10,442 nt of DNA from Methanothrix sp. (GTDB lineage Archaea > Halobacteriota > Methanosarcinia > Methanotrichales > Methanotrichaceae). The stretch spans positions 1 to 10,442 of the forward strand of contig JALNZQ010000075.1 of assembly GCA_023229165.1 (NCBI GenBank). The letters are read 5' to 3'. The stretch's first letter is position 1, and each line of letters begins with the position of its first letter. The position numbers and the translations under genes were made by a program. Below the pieces are notes generated by a model. It searched no databases and was not told the origin of the DNA. It worked only from the letters and a program-made list of their open reading frames with translations. This document shows positions 1 through 5,931 of the stretch, in pieces.

Positions 1-636
1 TGATCTGAATACGCCCACCTCCCACTTGGCGTCTCCATTCCAGTCTCCTGCAACAGGCAGGTCTGTTGATAGCCCGTAGCTGAAGGAGGCGTCACTGGAA
101 CTTAAAGCGCGGTTAGCATTTGTATCCAGGTAGAACTTATGATTTGTTGGTCTGAATACGCCCACTTCCCATTTGGCATCTCCATTCCAGTCTCCAATAA
201 CCGGCTTATCAGTCTTCAATCCAATATCAAAAGCGGGATCGTCAGAGTCCAGAATGCGACTTCTATTCTGATCTAGAATGAATTTGCCATTGGTAGCCCC
301 CGGCCTAAACACCCCGATGGCGCCAACCGATATCTTGGCCATCCAATAATCGTAGCCTCCGTGGTTGCCTTTCACATTGAAATCATTCGATAGTGAATAG
401 CCAGATAGTATATATCCTCGGTCTGAACTCTCGAATATACTGGTTGCGGCATCCTCTTTACTTCCGCCTAGACATCTCTGCCACTGTATAACTCCACTGG
501 AATTGAGTTTGACTGCCAGGAAATCATAATTTCCGTGGTTTCCTGGTACATTGCGTGACGCTGGCCGTGGCAGTAATCGTAGGCCCAGAAACCTTACGGG
601 CTCGGATTGCTCGGGTTCGGTGGTGGTTTTATCGGA
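1..636 (-). pseudogene. Start-less fragment of a propeller / FG-GAP (VCBS) repeat surface protein
   Basis: The minus strand is open from 636 to the window edge. Reading N to C it first gives a propeller-like repeat (NYDFLAVKLNSSG, then a GGSKEDAATSI stretch, GYILSGYS, and GNHGGYDYWMAKIS). Two FG-GAP/VCBS-type repeats follow, each with a GDWNGDAKWEVGVFR core (about 178-220 and 1-57). Such repeats build beta-propeller modules of large secreted or surface proteins in methanogens. Recognisable sequence starts only near base 552; upstream codons (552-636) do not look like the family, and there is no ATG, GTG or TTG before the first repeat. I therefore read it as a gene whose 5' part was lost or replaced. 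The 3' end lies outside the window, so an intact C-terminal half cannot be excluded. The fragment is co-linear and free of stops, so decay is recent or the piece is part of a larger rearranged gene. Confidence 0.72.
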
Positions 637-639
637 TCA

Positions 640-652
640 GCCCATCATGGGC
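640..652. repeat. 13-base palindrome (GCCCATCATGGGC)
   Basis: Perfect inverted repeat of six bases around one central base, next to the broken end of the surface-protein fragment. The left half with its flank (ATCAGCCCATCATG) recurs at about 7703-7716, and ATCATGGG also occurs in the GC-rich repeats at 4935-4942 and 7587-7594. It may be a small relic of the same dispersed repeat family. Confidence 0.4.
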
Positions 653-688
653 ATCTGCCAGATAACCAGGAATGATAACAGCACGTCC

Positions 689-720
689 ATGAGCTACTCG
701 GCTGAATTCGGGTAGCTCAT
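689..720. other. Strong hairpin: 12-base stem with one G-T pair, 8-base loop
   Basis: Bases 689-697 (ATGAGCTAC) pair with 712-720 (GTAGCTCAT). The stem continues with one G-T wobble and two G-C pairs (698-700 with 709-711), leaving the loop 701-708. It lies in the non-coding stretch between two gene remnants and has no T-run behind it, so its role is open: a relic of a mobile end, an RNA structure, or a bidirectional stop signal. Confidence 0.45.
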
Positions 721-848
721 ATATGGTTGAGAGCAAAACGCTTTGGCAAATATTACAGAATTGGATGTGCAAAATCCTCTTCAATATCAATACCGATTAT
801 TGCGTTTAAAAATTAATCAAGGCGAAGCCGCGCGTGATGACCGTCCGG

Positions 849-1094
849 TCAGCTTACTTTTGCGGCTGCAACTTGGATGCCCTGCAGCTCTCCTGCGTGG
901 GTGCTCCGCCGCAGTTTCACCCACGGATCCTGAGTTTTTATCATGCAAAAGATCAGCTTATAAATCCTCATCAGGTCGTTGTCAAACGCCTTCGAGAACC
1001 CCTCTATATTATCGCCGTTGACCATCCTGGTGAAGACGTTTTCTTTTTTTAGGTACGGTCTGATATCAGATTCGGATTTAATGCCAGAGTATAT
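849..1094 (-). pseudogene. 5'-truncated fragment of an unrecognised protein
   Basis: On the minus strand, 81 sense codons follow a TAA at 1095-1097 and end at a TGA (849-851). The product has balanced, protein-like composition: a charged start (IKSESDIRPYLKKENVFTRM), then GDNIEGFSKAF, DLMRIYKLIF and DPWVKLRRSTHAGELQGI. It looks far more like a real protein than the plus-strand ORFs over the same bases. The only ATG near the start is at 1023-1025, inside the apparently conserved part, which would give 58 residues; the codons before it also read as protein. I take it as the C-terminal part of a gene that lost its beginning. The promoter of the next gene (1089-1099) overlaps the broken end. I do not recognise the family. 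Confidence 0.45.
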
Positions 1095-1099
1095 TTAAA
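1089..1099 (+). promoter_or_regulatory. TATA box of the winged-helix gene at 1122
   Basis: GTATATTTAAA fits the archaeal TATA consensus. Its centre lies about 28 bases before the ATG at 1122, which is where transcription would be expected to start. There is no Shine-Dalgarno motif before the ATG, so the mRNA is probably leaderless. The box lies at the broken end of the remnant on the other strand. Confidence 0.6.
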
Positions 1100-1121
1100 C
1101 GTACGCGTAATTGTCTCTATC

Positions 1122-1472
1122 ATGACTGTTAATCAAAGTTTGCTCGACCTCTTAAAGCCATCCGCACCAGGAGAAGACAAAAAATGGTATGAGGTCGAAC
1201 CGGCCGAGGGGCACAGGTTCCTAGGTGAGGTGTTACAGCTACGAAATAGGCGCGATATCCTGAAGTTCATTGGCCCAGGGATTAAGACCAAGGGGGAAAT
1301 CGAGAGAACCTTCGGGTTGAACGAGAGTGTGGCCGAAGTGCACCTCACCCTCCTGGAAAAGGCTATGGTAATCGAGAAGGTTGGCGACGGGTATAGATCG
1401 ACCCCCATTGGCAATGCCTACTTGAAGAACTTTGAGGACTTTGCTTCAGAACCTAGCAAAAAAAGCGATTGA
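1122..1472 (+). CDS. Small winged-helix DNA-binding protein (ArsR-like fold)
   Basis: The 116-residue cytoplasmic protein has one winged helix-turn-helix domain, at about residues 40-105. Helices run from RRDILKFIG through the turn (TKGEIERTFGLNESVAEVHLTLLEKAMV), and the wing is IEKVGDGYRSTPIGNAYL. The pattern of a recognition helix followed by LLEKA, then a wing ending in 'TPIGNAYL', is typical of small archaeal transcription regulators. The N-terminal 35 residues (polar, PSAPGEDKKWYEVEP) are probably flexible or an effector region. No metal-binding Cys/His cluster is visible, so an ArsR-type metal sensor is unlikely. The start fits the TATA box at 1089-1099 and a leaderless message. The gene stands alone and its target is not shown by the context. 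Confidence 0.8.
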   Translation: MTVNQSLLDLLKPSAPGEDKKWYEVEPAEGHRFLGEVLQLRNRRDILKFIGPGIKTKGEIERTFGLNESVAEVHLTLLEKAMVIEKVGDGYRSTPIGNAYLKNFEDFASEPSKKSD

Positions 1473-1507
1473 ACTTATTGATTGCACTGTAGCGGCGGGA
1501 AGAAGAT

Positions 1508-1853
1508 ATGCCGTATAGAGTTGAGGCAAGCCAGAGGAGGACCAAAACGGATGATAAAATTTGGTTCTTTAACTATCCCACCCGAAAGGCCGGGGGAGGT
1601 TTTGACGTAATTACATACCGAGCAGCTCTCTCCAGTCTCCAGCTGAGAATCTCGGCATCGATGCCAATTTGAGGATCGATCGGACCCAAGTGCCCCCAAC
1701 TATCTCCTATTCGGACAGGTCCGCAAAAAGGAAACGAGCAGAGAGAATACAGTAGTTTCACAGCTTCCTATGGCGGAAGAGGTGGATGAACCGGTTCATG
1801 TCTCTCGTCGGGTCCATCCTAACCGAAAGCTAATTATTCACAGGTGTTATTAA
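1508..1853 (+). pseudogene. Possible small gene with a frameshift near 1650-1670
   Basis: An ATG at 1508, preceded by a GGAAGA-like motif, opens a frame of 54 residues (MPYRVEASQRRTKTDD, then KIWFFNYPTRKAGGGFDVITYR) ending at TGA 1670-1672. A second frame, open from 1647, continues with protein-like sequence (FEDRSDPSAPNYLLFGQVRK, then SQLPMAEEVDEPVHVSRRV) to TAA 1851-1853. Joined by a single frame change they would give a protein of about 115 residues. Each part taken alone is short, a third frame here is also partly open, and no family is recognised. It could therefore be chance or a decayed gene. It is the only coding candidate in the 540 bases between the two winged-helix genes. Confidence 0.25.
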
Positions 1854-1860
1854 AACATCT

Positions 1861-1909
1861 GGCCCGACCTCCTTGCTCACCCTCCCAGGCAGCAGGAGAT
1901 GTTCGGGCC
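1861..1909. other. Long imperfect hairpin between genes
   Basis: GGCCCGA (1861-1867) pairs with TCGGGCC (1903-1909). Inside, CTCCTTGCT (1869-1877) nearly pairs with AGCAGGAG (1891-1898). The whole forms a GC-rich stem of about 15 pairs with a small bulge. It follows the end of the candidate ORF at 1853 and precedes a TATA-like box. It may stop or shield transcription from upstream, or be a structured RNA or repeat. Confidence 0.45.
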
Positions 1910-1916
1910 CATTTCA

Positions 1917-1969
1917 TTTATAAAAGCGCCTATATGAGTTCGATTCTAACCTTTGCATTTATTAAAAAT
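1917..1969 (+). promoter_or_regulatory. Two TATA-like boxes before the second winged-helix gene
   Basis: TTTATAAAAG at 1917-1926 and TTTATTAAAAAT at 1958-1969 both resemble archaeal TATA boxes. The first would start a message near 1950 (leader about 65 bases), the second near 1990 (leader about 27 bases). No clear Shine-Dalgarno motif precedes the ATG at 2017, and an earlier ATG at 1991 runs into a stop after five codons. Confidence 0.4.
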
Positions 1970-2016
1970 AAAGAACTAGGAAACGTTTAGATGGATCAAA
2001 GATACTGATCTAATGT

Positions 2017-2268
2017 ATGCCCCCTAGAAGAAGCAAAGATCAGATTATGACTCAGATCCTTGACCTATGCCAGGGAGATGGCGCAGGCAAAACGAGGATC
2101 GTCTACCAGGTGAATTTGAATTTCAATACGGTGAACATTCATTTGGATTTGCTGCAGAAAAAAGAACTCCTTGAAGCCGGCCAGGGTGATCGGCCAATCT
2201 ATAGAACGACTCCAAAAGGAGAACAAGCCCTGGAGAGCCTCAGGAAGATCGAAGCAATCTATTCCTGA
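2017..2268 (+). CDS. Archaeal winged-helix regulator, HTH_45 type
   Basis: The 83-residue protein consists almost entirely of one winged helix. Helix 1 is DQIMTQILDLCQG. The helix-turn-helix runs through GAGKTRIVYQVNLNFNTVNIHLDLLQKKELLE, and the wing (GDRPIYRTTPKGEQALESLRKIE) ends in the usual C-terminal helix. The order 'KTRIVYQ...N...VN.HLDLLQKK.LL......YRTTPKG..AL' matches the HTH_45 group (PF14947 / COG3432) of archaeal regulators, which usually bind DNA as dimers. Length is normal for the family. It ends 45 bases before the stop of the convergent gene, so the two share a transcript-end zone. Target and signal are unknown. Confidence 0.85.
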   Translation: MPPRRSKDQIMTQILDLCQGDGAGKTRIVYQVNLNFNTVNIHLDLLQKKELLEAGQGDRPIYRTTPKGEQALESLRKIEAIYS

Positions 2269-2313
2269 TTCTACCTCACGGCGGATGGCACCTGTCACAG
2301 GGTATCCCAATTA

Positions 2314-3156
2314 TCAACGGATGGTTCCGGCCTTCGCTGCAATCTCCCTATCCACGACGTCCACCGTCTTGCCTGGCTCGATGCCCCCTGAGAGCTTTCT
2401 GTAAGTCTCACTGTCGAGTGAGTCCGCTAGGGCCTTCTGAACATCCTTCATCATTGAGTTCACCTTGTCCGACAGGGCGGTACCTTTCAACTCATCGCCA
2501 ATGACTGCATCCCTCTCCTTCAGGAACTCCCTGTGAATTTCTGTGATCTTCCTGGGATCGAGTTCGGGGACCAGGAAGCTGGCATGGGCCACCATATCTT
2601 TCACGGAGATCTCCCTCGCGATCTCTGCAGGGTCCCTCGACTCCATCCCGCGCATCATCCTGGGCACTGACGAATAGACCCCCTGTATCTTCTTGAACAG
2701 GTCGCTGGCACCTGTGCCTGCTGCAATCGGCATGGCCGCAGGGGCCGCCGGTGGGACTGGGATTGCTTGAGATACACTGCACGGGAGGTATATGCCTGCA
2801 AGCCATAAAGGATAGCTTTTGCCCCATGTGCCATAAACGATATTGCTGAACCAGTATCCTCTTACGTTGTAGTTGAGCATCGTCAATGCCGAGAACAGGA
2901 ACCTGTTTGCTGCCTGGTGACATACCCCGTCCACTGCATAGGGACCGACTCCTGCCGTGTCCGGTAAGCCAAACATGGGCAGTCTGTAGCAGTTTGCCAC
3001 TTTATATGATCCAACCCCTGAGCATATATCCCTCCGGTCATCGGTGCTATCGTGCCCTCCGAAGCAGTCGAAATACTGGCCGTTATCCCTACAATAGACG
3101 AAAGTGTGATCCGCGAGATCTCCGAGCTTGTAAGCCATACCCACTAGCGTTTCCAT
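2314..3156 (-). CDS. Protein with Cys/His-rich N-terminal domain (GVCHQ motif) and helical C-terminal half
   Basis: The 280-residue protein has no recognised name. Residues about 13-115 form a compact domain with DHTFVYC (16-22), C31, GGHD (33-36), C45, C56, AGVGPYAVDGVCHQAANRF (68-86), and RGYWFSNIVYGTWG (99-112). The pattern of a histidine, then GVCHQ..N, then GYW..S...YG..G looks like a catalytic fold; a Cys-His hydrolase of the papain-like or NlpC/P60 kind is my inference. A Pro/Ala-rich linker (about 133-146) leads to a charged, mainly helical half (about 150-280) with possible substrate- or partner-binding function. There is no signal peptide, so it is probably cytoplasmic. The ATG at 3156 is supported by AGGAGATG (3164-3171) and a TATA box at 3197-3207. 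The gene is monocistronic and convergent to the HTH_45 regulator. Confidence 0.75.
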   Translation of the reverse strand: METLVGMAYKLGDLADHTFVYCRDNGQYFDCFGGHDSTDDRRDICSGVGSYKVANCYRLPMFGLPDTAGVGPYAVDGVCHQAANRFLFSALTMLNYNVRGYWFSNIVYGTWGKSYPLWLAGIYLPCSVSQAIPVPPAAPAAMPIAAGTGASDLFKKIQGVYSSVPRMMRGMESRDPAEIAREISVKDMVAHASFLVPELDPRKITEIHREFLKERDAVIGDELKGTALSDKVNSMMKDVQKALADSLDSETYRKLSGGIEPGKTVDVVDREIAAKAGTIR

Positions 3157-3163
3157 TAGTTGA

Positions 3164-3207
3164 CATCTCCTTTAATTATTTCTATGAGTTACGACCTAAT
3201 ATACTTA
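3164..3207 (-). promoter_or_regulatory. Promoter and ribosome binding site of the GVCHQ-motif gene
   Basis: Read on the minus strand, TAAGTATATTA (3207-3197) is a TATA box. It would place the transcript start near 3175. AGGAGATG (3171-3164) is a clear Shine-Dalgarno motif seven bases before the ATG at 3156. Unlike most genes here, this one appears to have a real leader, and the motif fixes its start. Confidence 0.6.
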
Positions 3208-3224
3208 TCTCATAAATCTCATTT

Positions 3225-3419
3225 GTGTGCAGTCCCGAAAGTATTTCGCACACGCTTTACCTCTGGACCCGTAACACGGGTTATGAAATTGGACCAACGC
3301 AAGATTTACTGAATAATCCGGCAAAAGCAGACGGAGGTGAATACAGCTTGCTGATGGAGCGAATCGACAGCATGGGGCTGAAGGACGCGGTGATCTTCCA
3401 TTTTTTTGTATGCGTTTAG
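3225..3419 (+). pseudogene. Short ORF, possible gene remnant
   Basis: The GTG-started frame of 64 codons has a protein-like middle (TGYEIGPTQDLLNNPAKADG, then EYSLLMERIDSMGLKDAVIF). The end (FHFFVCV) runs into a T-rich stretch and the beginning is unconvincing. No ribosome binding site or TATA box fits the GTG. The first part also holds a perfect small hairpin (ACCCGT/ACGGGT, 3267-3281). It is most likely a piece of a lost gene, or chance. The family is not recognised. Confidence 0.25.
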
Positions 3420-3430
3420 CTCCTCTGAAT

Positions 3431-3450
3431 AGCTCGCGGCCAGGTCCTGG
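3431..3450 (+). repeat. GC-rich dispersed repeat, short copy
   Basis: The sequence agCTCGCGGCCAGGTCCTGG matches the core GCGGCCAGGTCCTGG of the longer copies at 5044-5095 and 7629-7682. It lies 33 bases before the stem-loop at 3484. It contains CCAGGTCCTGG, a perfect odd palindrome. Confidence 0.6.
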
Positions 3451-3483
3451 TCTTTTACCCGATGGTCAGACCCGCCTATCCTG

Positions 3484-3526
3484 TAGTGTCACATATTCCA
3501 CATGATTTCGAAGTAATGTGACACTA
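3484..3526. repeat. Stem-loop element, copy 1 (TAGTGTCACAT / ATGTGACACTA)
   Basis: An 11-base perfect inverted repeat (3484-3494 with 3516-3526) encloses a 21-base loop. The same arms occur at 7489-7531 with a different loop, and the right flank is shared as well (TAATGTGACACTACCATT in both). Conserved arms with a variable loop suggest a small mobile or REP-like element, or a transposon remnant reduced to its two ends. In the gap from 3157 to 3743, this element, the GC-rich repeat, a doubtful ORF and the promoter of the Cache gene are all I can see. Confidence 0.7.
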
Positions 3527-3670
3527 CCATTGGCAATGGGTGAATGGCCGAGAGCCGACTTCGCAGAGCAAGCCTGTTTCCTGCCAGGCCGGACTTGCCA
3601 TTCTAAAGCTGCTAGGCCAGGAAAGCGAAAATTATTACGGGATGAATTGAATGTGCGGAATTTGGGTTTG

Positions 3671-3685
3671 TAGAATGCCATTCTA
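3671..3685. promoter_or_regulatory. Perfect 15-base palindrome, candidate operator
   Basis: TAGAATGCCATTCTA has seven-base arms around one central base and ends 26 bases before the TATA-like box of the Cache gene. Its right half, GCCATTCTA, recurs at 3597-3605. Place and symmetry suit binding of a dimeric regulator, but no regulator is identified. Confidence 0.4.
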
Positions 3686-3710
3686 TTTCCTAAATGCGAT
3701 CGACAAGAAC

Positions 3711-3719
3711 GTTTAAATG
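3711..3719 (+). promoter_or_regulatory. TATA-like box of the Cache gene
   Basis: GTTTAAATG lies about 28 bases before the ATG at 3744, the usual distance for a leaderless archaeal message. No Shine-Dalgarno motif precedes that ATG. Confidence 0.45.
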
Positions 3720-3743
3720 CAGCAATACGCTTAATAGTCAATT

Positions 3744-4727
3744 ATGACGACAAATATTGCATATATTGCAATTCTTTTGACTGTCACTGCAATTGCATCC
3801 GGAGTCTCAATTGCAGAAGATGCCGATAGCGAATCCGCTAATCTCAGTTCATCATCAACATTGCTTGGGCAGAGTTCATCCATAATCGAGCTAGTCGATT
3901 TCGTGAGGGAAGCTCGCGACTATGCCCGTGATGCAGGCTGCGAGAAGGCATACCAGGAATTTGACAATAAGACAGGCGAGTTCGTGCGGGGAGATCTCTA
4001 CATCTACGCCTATGACTTCCTGGGAACAAATGTCGCTCATCCATTCCGGCCTGATTTTATCGGCAAGGACAAAGCCAATTTAACCGATCCAAATGGAGTA
4101 GCTCTAATTCAAGACCTGGCCGATTGTTCCAGGAGGGGCGAGGACTTCACTTATTTCATATTCCCCAATCCGGATCACTCCGACAGAGATGAGCTGAGGG
4201 TCGGCTATGCTGCAAAGGTTGATGACAACTGGTGGGTGGGTTCAGGAGTTTATTTGTCAGATGTTCCCGCTTTCTTCCAGTCGGAGTCCAGAGAGAATCT
4301 GGTCGCCTTCGTGGATGAAGCCGCCAAATATGCTGAGGAGAACGGACGAGAGAAGGCTCTGCAGGCATTCAATGACAGGAACGGTTCATTCGTTCGCGGC
4401 AACCTCTACATATTTGCCTATGACTACAACGGCACCACCCTGTCGCTGCCCTATCAGCCCGAACTTCTGGGATCAAACCGCATGGATGCTAAGGACTCGA
4501 ATGGAATTGCATTTTTGCGAAATTGCATCGACCAGGCAAAGAGAGGCGAAGGCTACCTGTATTACATCTACCCAAATCCCGGCAAGAATATGGATGACGA
4601 TCTCAAGCTCAGCTATGTAAAGGGCATGGATAGCGACTGGTGCGTGGGTGCTGGAATCTATGCATCAGAATCAAACACCACGAATGCCACCAGCCCAACA
4701 TACCTGGGCGATATTAGCAGCAGTTAG
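3744..4727 (+). CDS. Secreted protein with two tandem Cache domains
   Basis: The 327-residue protein begins with a signal peptide or N-terminal anchor (MTTNIAYIAILLTVTAIASG, cleavage plausible near SIA-E at 24-25) and a Ser-rich linker. Two homologous Cache-like units follow, at about 48-172 and 184-307, offset by 136 residues. Each has F(V)..A..YA...G.EKA...F, then FVRG(D/N)LYI(Y/F)AYD..GT, a (D/N)PNP core and a (S/Y)...(D/S)..W.VG.G(V/I)Y end. This matches the single-Cache (sCache_2-like) sensors that bind small ligands outside the cell. There is no second membrane segment and no signalling domain, so it is a free or anchored extracytoplasmic binder rather than a complete receptor. A short Asn/Thr/Ser tail (310-327) could be glycosylated. 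The unit pair arose by duplication. Confidence 0.88.
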   Translation: MTTNIAYIAILLTVTAIASGVSIAEDADSESANLSSSSTLLGQSSSIIELVDFVREARDYARDAGCEKAYQEFDNKTGEFVRGDLYIYAYDFLGTNVAHPFRPDFIGKDKANLTDPNGVALIQDLADCSRRGEDFTYFIFPNPDHSDRDELRVGYAAKVDDNWWVGSGVYLSDVPAFFQSESRENLVAFVDEAAKYAEENGREKALQAFNDRNGSFVRGNLYIFAYDYNGTTLSLPYQPELLGSNRMDAKDSNGIAFLRNCIDQAKRGEGYLYYIYPNPGKNMDDDLKLSYVKGMDSDWCVGAGIYASESNTTNATSPTYLGDISSS

Positions 4728-4912
4728 AACAGCCGACAATCCGTGGTCGCTTCCAAACTGCCGAAACACGCCGTCGAGGTGCTCTGTTATTCACGGGCAC
4801 CCGCATGTTTTTTCCAGTAGCCATCAAATCCCCTTTGCGGTTGCATCTATAATTAATCGTCTAGTCTCCTATGTCAAATAAAAAGTCTTTTGGCCATAGG
4901 CGAAAAGTTGCC

Positions 4913-4943
4913 CAGCTCGCCGCAGGTCCCGGCTATCATGGGC
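4913..4943 (+). repeat. GC-rich dispersed repeat, type-1 module
   Basis: CAGCTCGCCGCAGGTCCCGG followed by CTATCATGGGC resembles 7564-7597, with only a few substitutions over the core CGCAGGTCCYGGCYATCATGGG. At both places a type-2 module follows downstream, so the pair forms a composite element. Confidence 0.6.
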
Positions 4944-5043
4944 AGAAGGATCGCTGGGCTGCCTGTGCCGTCGGCTCTTCCTTGAATCGCATGCTGTCAG
5001 TACGATGTGCCGGTCGAGCCTCATTTCATGCTCTTGGGGGCGG

Positions 5044-5095
5044 CTTGGCGGCTCGCCAGGATCGCGGCCAGGTCCTGGGCAGGGAACGCCCGCAC
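5044..5095 (+). repeat. GC-rich dispersed repeat, type-2 module
   Basis: This 52-base segment aligns over its whole length with 7629-7682, with two isolated transitions and a small difference in a G-run. The shared parts are CTTGGCGGCTCGCC, GCGGCCAGGTCCTGGGC and ACGCCCGCAC. Shorter relatives lie at 3431, 6304 and 7350. Confidence 0.75.
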
Positions 5096-5167
5096 GCCAG
5101 GGGGGCCGGAGGCCCGGTTGGTGGCTGCGCTTGCGGTCGAGCGAGATCGTGTGGCTGCTCATGCCTG

Positions 5168-5251
5168 TCCAAAGCCCTATTGACAAAATTGATAGAGGAA
5201 GCCGCTAGCCCTGAGGCTAAAGCCTTGGTAGGCATAGTAGAGGCGGCATAA
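5168..5251 (+). pseudogene. Possible C-terminal remnant after the GC-rich insert
   Basis: The last 27 codons before TAA 5249-5251 read SKALLTKLIEEA followed by ASPEAKALVGIVEAA, a regular amphipathic helix pattern with lower GC content than the DNA just upstream. The frame runs back into the GC-rich repeat, where it stops looking like protein. This fits a small gene whose front was replaced or displaced by the repeat, but the piece is too short to name or to be sure of. Confidence 0.2.
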
Positions 5252-5348
5252 GTGTGATCCAAAAGTTTTTTCATCTTATGCATCTACCACGAGGCTGCAA
5301 GTAGATCTTGTTTGTTTTTATGATTTCATGATTTTCGTCAAATTTAGC

Positions 5349-5364
5349 ACGTAAAAAATTACGT
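5349..5364. promoter_or_regulatory. Palindrome ACGTAA-AAAA-TTACGT
   Basis: A perfect six-base inverted repeat around four A's lies about 110 bases before the DUF1699 start. It may be an operator or a weak hairpin. It is upstream of the likely TATA box, so if it acts, activation or upstream binding is more likely than direct blocking. Confidence 0.3.
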
Positions 5365-5426
5365 CAACATATTAGTACGCAAGTATGGTGCCAATAGATG
5401 CTGTTCTGTACACATGTGATTATCTA

Positions 5427-5470
5427 AAGTGTCTATTAATAATAGTATGAACACTTACGATAATTGGAGA
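5427..5470 (+). promoter_or_regulatory. Promoter region and Shine-Dalgarno site of the DUF1699 gene
   Basis: CTATTAATAATAG (5433-5445) can serve as TATA box and is itself an inverted repeat (CTATT/AATAG). It is flanked by AAGTGT (5427-5432) and ACACTT (5451-5456), a wider inverted repeat over the promoter. GGAGA (5466-5470) lies four bases before the ATG at 5475. Confidence 0.45.
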
Positions 5471-5474
5471 ATAC

Positions 5475-5882
5475 ATGAAACTCAGAGTGGTTAGCGCAAG
5501 AAATGAGATCGAGAATCTCAACCCTAATGAAAAGATGATCCACATGGCTTTCCGAGCCAGCAACTTAGACTTCCTCAATCTGATGCAGAGATGCCCCCGG
5601 CTGAGGATGATTCAGGTACCGCCTTCCTACCGCAAGACTATGTCTAATGCCATTCAGGTGTTTCTGAATATGCAGGGCATTGATATGCTGGAAGGTGACG
5701 TATGGGGTCACAGAAAGGATCTTGACGAGTACTTCACAGTGGAAGATGCAACCATTGCGGAGATCCGTTCTCTTACAGAAAGCGGTTCTAGTATGAATGA
5801 TGTAGCAAGTCAGGTTCAACGGAAGGCTAGAATCGGACCTGATCTCATCAAATACATCGCCAAGACCAAGATAACTGCTTGA
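5475..5882 (+). CDS. DUF1699 family protein
   Basis: The 135-residue cytoplasmic protein opens with MKLRVVSARNEIENLNPNEK and continues MIHMAFRASN, a leucine-rich-like segment (LMQRCPRLRMIQVPPSYRKT), and LNMQGIDMLEGDVWGHRKDL followed by DEYF. This pattern matches the archaeal DUF1699 family (PF08004), known mostly from methanogens and of unknown role. The C-terminal part (about 95-133: IAEIRSLTESGSSMNDVASQ, then RIGPDLIKYIAKTKI) looks like a helix-turn-helix or helical bundle. Length is near what I expect for the family. The start is supported by GGAGA four bases upstream. It is convergent with the ribbon-helix-helix gene, 49 bases apart, with a T-rich stretch (5899-5908) between them. Confidence 0.85.
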   Translation: MKLRVVSARNEIENLNPNEKMIHMAFRASNLDFLNLMQRCPRLRMIQVPPSYRKTMSNAIQVFLNMQGIDMLEGDVWGHRKDLDEYFTVEDATIAEIRSLTESGSSMNDVASQVQRKARIGPDLIKYIAKTKITA

Positions 5883-5931
5883 ATTCCAAGCAGACATATT
5901 TTCTTTTATGCCACCTAGATCTCTTACTTGG

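Larger units (their letters stand above)
4728..5474. other. Long gene-poor gap with GC-rich repeats
   Basis: After the Cache gene there is a T-run (4808-4813) that may end its transcript. Bases 4907-5165 are much richer in G and C than the rest and hold repeat copies at 4913-4943 and 5044-5095. The open frames over this stretch, on both strands, have the Arg/Pro/Gly-rich composition of non-coding GC-rich DNA. Further right are a short ORF tail (5168-5251), a palindrome (5349-5364), CACATGTG (5411-5418) and the promoter area of the DUF1699 gene. Confidence 0.6.

Noticed and set aside
743..1052. Plus-strand open frames of 92 and 72 codons
   Set aside because: Their composition is irregular and they overlap a much more protein-like minus-strand frame (849-1094). 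No promoter or ribosome binding site fits.
3267..3281. Small perfect hairpin ACCCGT-AAC-ACGGGT as terminator or RNA element
   Set aside because: Six pairs with a three-base loop are expected by chance at this scale, and no T-run follows.
3466..3741. Minus-strand open frame of 91 codons
   Set aside because: It runs through the stem-loop element and the promoter of the Cache gene, and the product has no protein-like pattern.
4869..5283. Several long frames on both strands over the GC-rich segment
   Set aside because: High GC lowers stop frequency, and the products are rich in Arg, Pro and Gly with no fold pattern. Only the last 27 codons of one plus-strand frame look real.
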